Shown: one piece after another, positions 1 to 5,026 of the stretch
Layout of the letters: every line of letters begins with the position of its first letter
Numbering within the stretch: position 1 is the first letter of the stretch
Origin: Phycisphaeraceae bacterium
Lineage (GTDB): Bacteria; Planctomycetota; Phycisphaerae; Phycisphaerales; Phycisphaeraceae
Direction of reading: 5' to 3'
Length of the DNA: 5,026 bases
Assembly (NCBI GenBank): GCA_007119405.1
Contig: SKPT01000009.1
Span: 1-5,026, forward strand
Translations under genes and position numbers: made by a program
The notes under the pieces: model-generated
What the model was told of the DNA's origin: nothing
The model's input: the letters and a program-made list of their open reading frames with translations, nothing else
Databases searched by the model: none

Positions 1-640
1 CGGGTGGTGGGGGCGCCCGTGCGAGGCGTGGCAGGGCGCTGGGGGTCGTTGGTGCGCGACGGCCGAGTCATGCACGAGCTCCTGTTTGTTGTGCGCGATG
101 CTGGAGATTGTCGGGGCCGCGGAGCGAGTTTCCTGCGATCAGCGACCACTTCTCCATGGTGGCCCATTATACCGCGCGGCCGCGGATTGGGGAGGGGGAT
201 TTGGGGATCGGCGCCGGTGCGCGGAAAGCGGGCAGTGGCCGGGCCCAGGGCATGAGCCGCGATCGTTTTGCGCGCAGGCCCTGGCGGGGCGGGGATTTGA
301 GTGGCCGGGGGTGCGATTGTTTTTCCTGGCGGAGAATCGGCCTTGGCGCGGGCGTGAGGAGGGTGTTGGTGGGTGATCGTGGGCGCCCCGGCGTGGGGGA
401 TCGTCGCAGGTGGCATGGGTGTTGCGTGGGAGTGTGAGCGGCGACACGAGTCGTTTGTGGCACGCGAGGCAGCGAGCAGGGAGAGCGCGGCCGTTGCGCG
501 CGTGGCTGGTGGCGGGGGGTGGGGACGGACCAGGCCGCCTCCGTGATGGTCGCGGAGGTTCGGGGCGGGCGTCTGTTGGGGCGCTCGCTCCTTTTGGACG
601 GTGTTGGTTGCTTGATGGGTTTCGCGAAGCCGCGAGCGGC
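1..640. other. Long G-rich non-coding region upstream of amt
   Basis: No convincing gene is visible here. Open frames exist on both strands, but their translations are low-complexity (rich in R, G, P and A) and match no family I recognise. They also overlap one another in several frames, as expected by chance at this GC content. The + strand is strongly G-rich, with runs such as those at 189-206 and 511-526. I found no good sigma70 promoter. The nearest -35-like hexamer, TTGGAC at 594-599, has no -10 at proper spacing. The region probably contains the amt promoter and a long 5' leader, and its left part may be the end of an upstream intergenic region. Two stem-loops lie within it, at 538-558 and 628-641. 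Confidence 0.6.
538..558 (+). promoter_or_regulatory. Stem-loop in the amt leader
   Basis: CCTCCG (538-543) pairs perfectly with CGGAGG (553-558). A G-T and a G-C pair extend the stem inward and leave a five-base loop. No T-run follows (next bases TTCGGGG), so it is not a standard intrinsic terminator. If transcribed it would sit about 100 bases before the amt start codon. The CCTCC arm could also pair with purine-rich ribosome-binding sequence, which is inference. It may simply be a chance stem in GC-rich DNA. Confidence 0.3.
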
Positions 641-641
641 T
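622..641 (+). repeat. 20-base palindromic repeat, copy 1 (before amt)
   Basis: This stretch matches 2587-2606 with a single difference (19 of 20 identical). Its core AGCCGCGAGCGGCT is an inverted repeat that can fold into a five-pair stem (AGCCG/CGGCT) with a four-base CGAG loop. Here it ends three bases before the AAAGGAG ribosome-binding site of amt, so in mRNA the hairpin would abut the Shine-Dalgarno sequence. It could be a dispersed intergenic palindrome of the genome or a local regulatory element. The window alone cannot decide. Confidence 0.6.
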
Positions 642-644
642 ATG

Positions 645-651
645 AAAGGAG
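645..651 (+). promoter_or_regulatory. Ribosome-binding site of amt
   Basis: AAAGGAG lies five bases upstream of the ATG at 657. It decides the start among several in-frame candidates (519, 612, 642, 654, 657, 672). The ATG at 642 would place this site inside the gene, and the ATG at 672 has only a poor, too-close purine stretch. Confidence 0.8.
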
Positions 652-656
652 ATGTG

Positions 657-2006
657 ATGAGCTTGGGAAGGATGAAGCTGGGCCTGGCGTTGAGCGTGAT
701 GCTGCTGACGGGCTTCGCCATGACGGGCAAGGCGTGGGCGGACGATGGCGTCTCGGCGGAGATGTTCACGGTCAACAATCTCTGGATCATGTTGGCCGGG
801 TGCATGGTGTTCATCATGCACCTGGGCTTCGCGTCGCTCGAGAGCGGGCTGACGCAGGCCAAGAACACGGTGAACATCCTGTTCAAGAACACGATGATCA
901 TCGCGATCGGCATATTGAGCTACGCGGTGATCGGCTTCTCGGTGATGTACCCCGGCGCCTGGGGCATCGACGGGCTGCTGGGCTGGGACGGGATGGGCCT
1001 GGACCCGGGCGCCGAAGGGCAGACGTCGGCCTACGACGAAGGCTTCACCTACTTCAGCGACTTCTTCTTCCAGGCGATGTTCGCCGCCACCGCGGCGACG
1101 ATCGTCTCCGGCGCCGTCGCCGAGCGCATCAAGCTCGGGCCCTTCCTGGTCTTCATCACGCTCGTGGTGGCGATCGCCTACCCGATCACCGGCTCGTGGC
1201 AGTGGGGTGGCGGCTGGCTCTATCAGATGGGCTTCGTCGACTTCGCCGGCTCGACGCTGGTGCACAGCGTCGGGGCGTGGGCGGCGCTGGCGGCGGTGAT
1301 CGTCCTCGGGCCGCGCCTGGGCAAGTACGCGTCCGACGGCACCGTCAACCCGATCCCCGGGCACAACCTGGCCCTGGCGACGGTCGGCGTGTTTCTGCTG
1401 TGGTTCGGGTGGTTCGGCTTCAACGGCGGATCGGTGCTCACCGCCGACGCCGCCGAGGTGTCGCTCGTGCTGGTCAACACGGCGCTGGCGGCGTCGGCCG
1501 GGGCGCTGGCGGCCGGGGCGGTGGCCTACTTCGCCACGCGCAACGCCGACCTGACCATGGCGCTCAACGGCATCCTGGGCGGGCTCGTGGCCATCACCGC
1601 CAGCGCCGACATCCAGACGCCCCTGACGGCGATCATCATCGGGCTCATCGGCGGCGTGATCGTCGTCGTGTCGATCATCGCGCTGGATCGGCTGCGCATC
1701 GACGACCCGGTCGGGGCGATCAGCGCCCATGGCACGTGCGGCGTGTGGGGGACGCTGGCGGTGGGAATCTTCGGCAGCGCGGCCGGGCCGACGCAGCTCA
1801 TGCACCAGGCGATCGGCATCGCGGCGATCGGGGCCTTCACGCTCGCGTTCGCGTTCGCCGCGGCGCTGGCGGTCAAGGCGACGCTGGGCCTGCGCGTCGA
1901 TGAGGCGGAGGAGATCGAAGGCCTGGATCTGGGCGAGCATGAGATGTCGGCCTACCCGGACTTCTCGCGGACGTATATCAAGAGCTATCACGTGCGGGAG
2001 ATCTGA
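657..2006 (+). CDS. amt: Ammonium transporter (Amt/MEP/Rh family)
   Basis: This inner-membrane channel conducts ammonium/ammonia inward and normally works as a trimer gated by PII. The start at 657 follows AAAGGAG by five bases and gives 449 residues, usual for the family. Residues 1-28 form a signal peptide (hydrophobic core 8-21, cleavage motif AWA at 26-28), as in E. coli AmtB. About eleven membrane helices follow. By motif alignment to AmtB, the gating phenylalanines are Phe142 and Phe255, the ammonium-site residues are Trp183 and Ser259, Asp195 lies in DFAGSTLVH, and the paired pore histidines are His203 and His358 (AHGTCG). The cytoplasmic tail keeps the family pattern GLRV...EGLDLGEHEMSAY (411-433), which transmits PII control. 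After it comes an extra tail rich in aromatic and charged residues (434-449). No key residue is missing. The PII gene 128 bases downstream supports a regulated uptake role rather than a sensor-only Amt, and no signalling domain is fused. Confidence 0.97.
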   Translation: MSLGRMKLGLALSVMLLTGFAMTGKAWADDGVSAEMFTVNNLWIMLAGCMVFIMHLGFASLESGLTQAKNTVNILFKNTMIIAIGILSYAVIGFSVMYPGAWGIDGLLGWDGMGLDPGAEGQTSAYDEGFTYFSDFFFQAMFAATAATIVSGAVAERIKLGPFLVFITLVVAIAYPITGSWQWGGGWLYQMGFVDFAGSTLVHSVGAWAALAAVIVLGPRLGKYASDGTVNPIPGHNLALATVGVFLLWFGWFGFNGGSVLTADAAEVSLVLVNTALAASAGALAAGAVAYFATRNADLTMALNGILGGLVAITASADIQTPLTAIIIGLIGGVIVVVSIIALDRLRIDDPVGAISAHGTCGVWGTLAVGIFGSAAGPTQLMHQAIGIAAIGAFTLAFAFAAALAVKATLGLRVDEAEEIEGLDLGEHEMSAYPDFSRTYIKSYHVREI

Positions 2007-2025
2007 GGGCAGAGGCGCGATGGCA

Positions 2026-2081
2026 CGAAGCGAAAGGGGGGAGCCGGGGGAAATCCCGCCCTTCGCTTTGCTCAGGGCGGG
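2026..2081 (+). promoter_or_regulatory. Competing hairpins in the amt-PII spacer
   Basis: Two mutually exclusive folds are visible. In the first, CCCGCCC (2055-2061) pairs with GGGCGGG (2075-2081), plus one inner T-A pair, giving an eight-pair stem with an eleven-base loop. In the second, 2026-2034 pairs with 2062-2070 (core AAGCGAA/TTCGCTT, one G-T wobble). It extends through 2036-2041 with 2056-2061 around one bulge and one mismatch, and so consumes the left arm of the first. The geometry resembles an attenuator/anti-attenuator pair. However, the first stem is followed by CGTTAAC rather than a T-run, so simple termination is doubtful. It may instead stabilise amt mRNA or be a dispersed palindrome. 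Confidence 0.35.
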
Positions 2082-2134
2082 CGTTAACGGGGCGGGGCGT
2101 TCAGGGTTGCATTGAGATTGAAAGGAACTATGCG

Positions 2135-2473
2135 ATGCACATGATTGAAGCGGTGATCAAGCCCGGGGCGCTGGATGATGTCAAGGCGAGGTTGGCGAGC
2201 ATGGGGATTCTCGGGTGCACGGCCATGGAGTGCCGGGGCTTTGGCAAGCAGAAAGGGCACACCGAGCGCTACCGCGGCGGGCGGATGGACGTGGGGTTCG
2301 TGCCCAAGATCCTGCTCAAGATCGCGGTGCGCAGCGAGGACCTGGACAAGGCGATCGAGGCGGTGGTGTCGGCGGCACGCAGCGGCGAGGTGGGCGACGG
2401 CAAGCTGTTCGTCTACGAGCTGGGGCAGGTGGTGCGGATCCGGACGGGGGATCGCGACGACGCGGCGCTGTAG
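2135..2473 (+). CDS. glnK: PII nitrogen regulatory protein (GlnB/GlnK family)
   Basis: This is a cytoplasmic trimeric sensor of 2-oxoglutarate and ATP/ADP that controls Amt and other nitrogen targets. It has 112 residues, exactly the family length, and aligns without gaps to E. coli GlnB. The start at 2135 follows AAAGGAA (2121-2127) by seven bases and preserves this numbering; an in-frame ATG at 2141 is less likely. Ligand residues are present: Gln39, Lys58, the GDGK loop (87-90, Lys90), Arg101 and Arg103 in RIRTG. Lys38 replaces the usual Arg38. The T-loop has Tyr46 and the channel-plugging Arg47, but position 51 is Met instead of the uridylylated or adenylylated Tyr, and position 49 is Gly instead of the cyanobacterial phospho-Ser. 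Covalent control by GlnD-type enzymes is therefore unlikely. The symbol glnK is chosen because the gene is linked to amt; sequence alone does not separate GlnB from GlnK. Confidence 0.96.
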   Translation: MHMIEAVIKPGALDDVKARLASMGILGCTAMECRGFGKQKGHTERYRGGRMDVGFVPKILLKIAVRSEDLDKAIEAVVSAARSGEVGDGKLFVYELGQVVRIRTGDRDDAAL

Positions 2474-2477
2474 GGCC

Positions 2478-2493
2478 AAGGCACGAAGGCACG
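2478..2493 (+). repeat. Tandem octamer AAGGCACG x2 after the PII gene
   Basis: Two exact direct copies of AAGGCACG lie side by side five bases after the PII stop codon. The internal GGCACGAAG (2480-2488) recurs at 2022-2030, shortly after the amt stop. It may be a remnant of a dispersed intergenic repeat. No function can be assigned. Confidence 0.45.
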
Positions 2494-2524
2494 GAGCAGA
2501 GGCCAACGAGGTGACATGGTGTGT

Positions 2525-2561
2525 GGAGTCGGCGGCCCGTGGGTCGCCGGCTCCTTTTTTT
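2525..2561 (+). terminator. Intrinsic terminator of the amt-PII unit
   Basis: GGAGTCGGCGGCC (2525-2537) pairs with 2542-2554 (GGTCGCCGGCTCC) in a thirteen-pair stem with two G-T wobbles, closing on a four-base CGTG loop. Seven T residues (2555-2561) follow immediately. This is a textbook rho-independent terminator, 52 bases past the PII stop. It implies that the downstream VOC gene has its own promoter. Confidence 0.92.
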
Positions 2562-2586
2562 GGATGGATCGGGTTGTCGCGGGGTA

Positions 2587-2606
2587 TCGCGAAGCCGCAA
2601 GCGGCT
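2587..2606 (+). repeat. 20-base palindromic repeat, copy 2 (before the VOC gene)
   Basis: This is the partner of 622-641, differing at one base in the loop (CAAG here, CGAG there), so the potential five-pair stem AGCCG/CGGCT is fully conserved. It lies between the terminator and the VOC gene, about 50 bases before the start codon. Conservation of both arms with change only in the loop fits selection for the hairpin or recent spread as a repeat. With two copies this is suggestive only. Confidence 0.6.
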
Positions 2607-2617
2607 GGGGGCGGTGG

Positions 2618-2623
2618 TAGGAT
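2618..2623 (+). promoter_or_regulatory. Possible -10 element for the VOC gene
   Basis: TAGGAT matches the sigma70 -10 consensus at four of six positions, including the key first T, second A and last T. It would give a leader of about 25 bases to the start at 2655. No convincing -35 hexamer lies 16-18 bases upstream; a TTGTCG at 2574-2579 is too far away. Some promoter is needed between the terminator at 2561 and the gene, and this is the best candidate I see. Confidence 0.2.
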
Positions 2624-2641
2624 GACGGCCTATCTTTTCAC

Positions 2642-2649
2642 GAGGAGAG
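2642..2649 (+). promoter_or_regulatory. Ribosome-binding site of the VOC gene
   Basis: GAGGAGAG ends five bases before the ATG at 2655. It favours that start over the in-frame ATG at 2622, which has no comparable site and would add eleven residues unlike the family's beginning. Confidence 0.7.
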
Positions 2650-2654
2650 CGGCC

Positions 2655-3074
2655 ATGGGCAGCAATGCGACGATCGGCGGCGGGGGGTTTCATCACGTGG
2701 CGATCCGGGCGCGGGACTTCGACGCGTCGGTGGCGTTCTACAAGGACGTGCTGGGGTTCGTTGAGCGGATCGCCTGGGGCGAGGCGGGCAAGCGGGCGAT
2801 CATGCTGGACACGGGCGATGGGAACTACCTGGAGGTCTTCGAGCGGCCGGGGCAGGAGCGAGCCTCGCAGGAGGCGGCGATCCTGCACTTCGCCCTGCGG
2901 ACGGACGATCCGGACGCGGTGGTCGAGCGGGTGCGCGAGGCGGGGATGAACGTGACCGTTGAGCCGCGGGACGTGGAGATCGCGTCGCGGCCCCAGGTCA
3001 CGCCCGTGCGTCTGGCGTTCTTCGAGGGGCCGGATGGCGAGGTGGTGGAGCTGTTCAAGAATGAGCGGACGTGA
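2655..3074 (+). CDS. VOC-family protein (glyoxalase/bleomycin resistance/dioxygenase fold)
   Basis: This is a 139-residue single-unit protein with two betaalphabetabetabeta modules, the normal size for small vicinal-oxygen-chelate enzymes. The first module opens with FHHVAIRARDFDASVAFYKDVLGF-type sequence (12-35), a family signature. The second runs from LHFALRTDDPDAVVERVREAG (77-97) to FFEGPDGEVVELF (122-134). The four metal-ligand positions appear kept: His14, Glu60 (YLEVFE), His78 and Glu132 (VELF). A metal-dependent enzyme such as a lactoylglutathione-lyase-like or related isomerase/lyase is thus possible, but the substrate cannot be told from sequence. Other VOC members are dioxygenases, epimerases or drug-binding proteins. 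It lies behind a strong terminator, so it is probably transcribed apart from the amt-PII unit. The next gene converges on it 58 bases away. Confidence 0.88.
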   Translation: MGSNATIGGGGFHHVAIRARDFDASVAFYKDVLGFVERIAWGEAGKRAIMLDTGDGNYLEVFERPGQERASQEAAILHFALRTDDPDAVVERVREAGMNVTVEPRDVEIASRPQVTPVRLAFFEGPDGEVVELFKNERT

Positions 3075-3087
3075 GGGGGAGGGCGTG

Positions 3088-3110
3088 ATTCAGAATTCAG
3101 AATTCAGAAT
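3088..3110. repeat. Heptamer tandem repeat ATTCAGA x3.3
   Basis: Three exact head-to-tail copies of ATTCAGA plus two further bases fill the 58-base gap between the converging VOC gene and the minus-strand gene. The tract is AT-rich and stands out sharply from its GC-rich surroundings. It contains two overlapping-unit GAATTC palindromes but no stable hairpin, so it is not an obvious terminator. Perfect copies suggest recent expansion by slippage or spread as a short tandem repeat. Such heptamer repeats are known from cyanobacterial intergenic DNA; a link here is only analogy. Confidence 0.8.
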
Positions 3111-3132
3111 GGGGCGGGGCGGGTGGACGGGT

Positions 3133-5026
3133 TCAGCGGTCCTGTTCCTGGAGGTCGGCCAGGGCGTGGTTCAGCTCGGTCACCGCCAGCAGGGCGATGG
3201 CCTGGGCTTCGACGGTCAGGCTGTTGTCCCAGGGGGCGGCGCGCAGGCCGGCGGAGGCGGCGCGGGGGTTTCGCAGGTAGTAGCTGTTGGTTTCGGTGAA
3301 GGTGAGCTGGGCGAGGAAGCGGGCGGCGAGGCCTGTGGTGAGCATCCAGCCCATGGGGTCGTGCCCGGCGGTGATCCCGGGCTGTCGCATGGCGGCGGCG
3401 AGGAAGAACAGCACCTGCGCGGAGCGCCAGTCGGCGGCGGGTGGCGCGTGGCGGCCGCGGCCGGTCAGATCGAACCCGCCGACGACGTCGTCGGGGCCCA
3501 GGCTCGGGCTGGCGACGATCTGGAGGTCGATCAGGCGTGAGCCGAGCCGGCCGAGCTCGTCCTCGCGCTGGGCGAGGGTCTGCTCGTCGAGCAGGTCGGT
3601 GGTGTCGGCGAGCAGGTGGGCGGCGCGGTTGTGGGCGAGGACGAGCCAGGGCAGGGCGTCGAGGTCGACGCTGCGCGTGAGCTGATCGTGCAGCGCGGCC
3701 AGGGACCGGGCGACGTGCGCGGCCAGGTCGGGCTCGCGGGTCTGCTCCCACTGGCCGGCGAGCGCGGCGAGGATGATGGCGGCCGTGGCGGGATCGGTGG
3801 CGGGGTCGGGCGGGTCGTCGCGGTCGCCGGCGAGCTCGAGGAGGCTGGCGGCGAGGCGGTCGCGCAGGGTGCGGTCGCGATCGGTGCGCTGGGGCAGGTC
3901 AACGAGGCAGAGCAGGGCCAGGGCGGCGGCGGCGGGGCGTGCGGCGACGGCGTCGTCGTCCTGGAGGATCTCCTCGCCGAGCAGGTGGACGACGCGGGTG
4001 GCGTCGTCGATGCGGTCGTCGATGAGCAGGGCGGCGCCGGGCTCTTGCCGGGCGACGAGGCGGGTGTGGGTCAGCAGCGCGTAGGCGGCGAGGGCGGCGT
4101 CGTCGGGCTCGGCGACGAGCGGGTCGACGTGCCGGTCGCTGGTGGGCAGGTAGGTCGAGCGGATCATGCCCTGGCGTGTGAAGCGGTTGTGCAGGTGGTT
4201 GCCGAGGCGTTGGGCGAGCTGTTCGATGGTCCGGCCGTCGGCCGCGTAGGGGGGGAGGATGGTCTGGCCGCGGACCAGGTCGTTGGGGGCCATTTGGGGG
4301 TTGGGCCGGACCACGTGGTGGATGCGGAAGCGTTGGACGGCGGGCCCGCCGGGGCGAGCAAGGTCGGCGATGGCGTCGATGGGCAGTTCGAGGTCGGCCA
4401 GGGCGCGGGTGAGCTGGCTGCGTGGCTGGACGTTGCGGGCCAGGGCGGTGGCGGGCCAGACGATGGCGGCGTCGGCGTCGTTGTCGTCGGCGCGGTGGTT
4501 GGCCCGGGTGATCCGCAGGCCGTGGTAGCCCGGGGCGAAGTGGTCGTAGATGGCCGAGGCCGGGGCGTCGGGCTCGATGCGGATGGGCTCGAGGCTGTGG
4601 GCGATCTGGATCTCGACGAGCAGGAGGGGGGAGATGTCGGCGACGGTGGGCACGTGGCGGGATTCGTCGGCCTCGCGGTGGGCGTCGCGGATGCGTCGCT
4701 CGATCTGGGCGACGACGTCGCGGGCGGCGGGCACGACCAGGGAGGCGAGGTCCACGGGTTGGCCGGGGTCGTCGGCGAGGGCGGCCTGGGGGTCGCCTCG
4801 GCGGGCCTGGGCGGAGGCGAGGTGGATGCCGTCGCGCCAGATGGTGATGTGGACGGCGTAGGCGGCGGTGACGGGGGTGGGCTGGGCGTCGTCAGGGTCG
4901 ACGAGGCCCTGGGCGAGCCAGTTCTCGACGAGGCGGTGGGCGGCGCGGGCGTGGGCGCGGTCGATGAGCGGGGCCTGGAGCTCGGTGCTGTCGGCGGGGG
5001 TGTCGGCGGGGGCGGTGGCGGGGACG
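3133..5026 (-). CDS. Large unknown protein: possible AMMECR1-like domain plus alpha/alpha-toroid-like domain (5' end outside window)
   Basis: The frame is open from the right edge to TGA at 3133-3135. It gives 630 visible residues, with the true start beyond 5026. A GTG at 4755 is in frame, but coding-like sequence continues upstream of it, so it is not the start. Numbering from the first visible residue, 50-240 resembles the AMMECR1 fold: ITIWRDG (60-66), LLLVEIQIAHSLEPIRI (134-150), PGYHGL (165-170), a leucine-rich ELPIDAI segment (213-219) and RFRIHHVV (232-239). The family's hallmark LRGCIG is absent, with HLASAQ in its place. Residues 280-630 are repeated amphipathic helices with motifs such as STYLPTSD (290-297), DDAALAAYALL (308-318), PWLVLAHNRAAHLLAD (459-474) and PWDNSLTVEAQAIALLA (598-614), suggesting an alpha/alpha toroid as in six-hairpin glycosidases. 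There is no signal peptide in the visible part. The domain calls are by eye and tentative; the function is unknown. Confidence 0.85.
   Translation of the reverse strand, partial: VPATAPADTPADSTELQAPLIDRAHARAAHRLVENWLAQGLVDPDDAQPTPVTAAYAVHITIWRDGIHLASAQARRGDPQAALADDPGQPVDLASLVVPAARDVVAQIERRIRDAHREADESRHVPTVADISPLLLVEIQIAHSLEPIRIEPDAPASAIYDHFAPGYHGLRITRANHRADDNDADAAIVWPATALARNVQPRSQLTRALADLELPIDAIADLARPGGPAVQRFRIHHVVRPNPQMAPNDLVRGQTILPPYAADGRTIEQLAQRLGNHLHNRFTRQGMIRSTYLPTSDRHVDPLVAEPDDAALAAYALLTHTRLVARQEPGAALLIDDRIDDATRVVHLLGEEILQDDDAVAARPAAAALALLCLVDLPQRTDRDRTLRDRLAASLLELAGDRDDPPDPATDPATAAIILAALAGQWEQTREPDLAAHVARSLAALHDQLTRSVDLDALPWLVLAHNRAAHLLADTTDLLDEQTLAQREDELGRLGSRLIDLQIVASPSLGPDDVVGGFDLTGRGRHAPPAADWRSAQVLFFLAAAMRQPGITAGHDPMGWMLTTGLAARFLAQLTFTETNSYYLRNPRAASAGLRAAPWDNSLTVEAQAIALLAVTELNHALADLQEQDR

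Noticed and set aside
167..173. TTATAC/TATACC as a -10 element in the leader
   Set aside because: No -35 hexamer is found 16-18 bases upstream, and it lies almost 500 bases from amt.
458..473. Sigma54-like sequence TGGCACG before amt
   Set aside because: The GG-to-GC spacing is one base too long and the -12 part is GCAGC rather than TTGCW, so it does not meet the sigma54 rule of ten bases between the GG and GC pairs.
167..913. Minus-strand open frame of 248 codons covering the amt leader and the start of amt
   Set aside because: It lies antisense to the certain amt coding sequence, its translation is low-complexity in the part outside amt, and no family is recognisable.
410..1903. Long + strand open frame overlapping amt in another frame
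   Set aside because: It is a high-GC shadow of amt. Its product is an Arg/Gly/His-rich low-complexity string, while the amt frame carries all family motifs.
2096..2111. Sigma54-like TTGCA shortly before the PII gene
   Set aside because: The matching GG lies one base too far upstream and the TGGCAC element is absent.
2175..2654. In-frame 5' extension of the VOC frame through the PII gene
   Set aside because: It runs through the PII gene in a wrong frame and across the terminator. The ribosome-binding site and family homology place the start at 2655.
3104..3751. Second minus-strand open frame within the large gene
   Set aside because: Its product is an Arg/Pro/Ala-rich low-complexity shadow. 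The adjacent frame carries structured helices and remains open to the window edge.

Overview
The window is a GC-rich bacterial segment carrying an ammonium uptake and nitrogen-sensing pair, a small VOC-family gene, and the 3' part of a large gene of unknown function. High GC, compact genes with AAAGGAG-type ribosome sites, long G-rich spacers and short dispersed palindromic or tandem repeats suggest a planctomycete of the Phycisphaerae type. This is an impression from style, not a phylogenetic result.

Layout: bases 1-656 hold no convincing gene and form a long leader in front of amt, with two small stem-loops. An Amt/Rh-type ammonium channel (657-2006, +) is followed after 128 bases by a PII signalling protein (2135-2473, +). 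A strong intrinsic terminator (2525-2561) closes this unit. A separate small VOC (glyoxalase/bleomycin-resistance fold) gene follows (2655-3074, +). A convergent gene enters from the right edge on the minus strand and stops at 3133. Its visible 630 residues look like a divergent AMMECR1-like domain fused to an alpha/alpha-toroid-like helical domain.

How the genes work together: amt and the PII gene are a classical functional pair. PII trimers sense ATP/ADP and 2-oxoglutarate and, when nitrogen is sufficient, plug the Amt trimer through the T-loop. Here the channel and ligand-binding residues and the channel-plugging Arg47 are kept. The PII T-loop lacks the modifiable Tyr51 and also Ser49, so control is probably by effector binding alone. 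The amt-PII spacer can fold into two mutually exclusive hairpins, and a 20-base near-identical palindromic repeat sits just before both amt and the VOC gene.

No RNA genes, CRISPR arrays, insertion sequences or complete mobile elements were seen. The least explained item is the minus-strand AMMECR1-like/toroid fusion.
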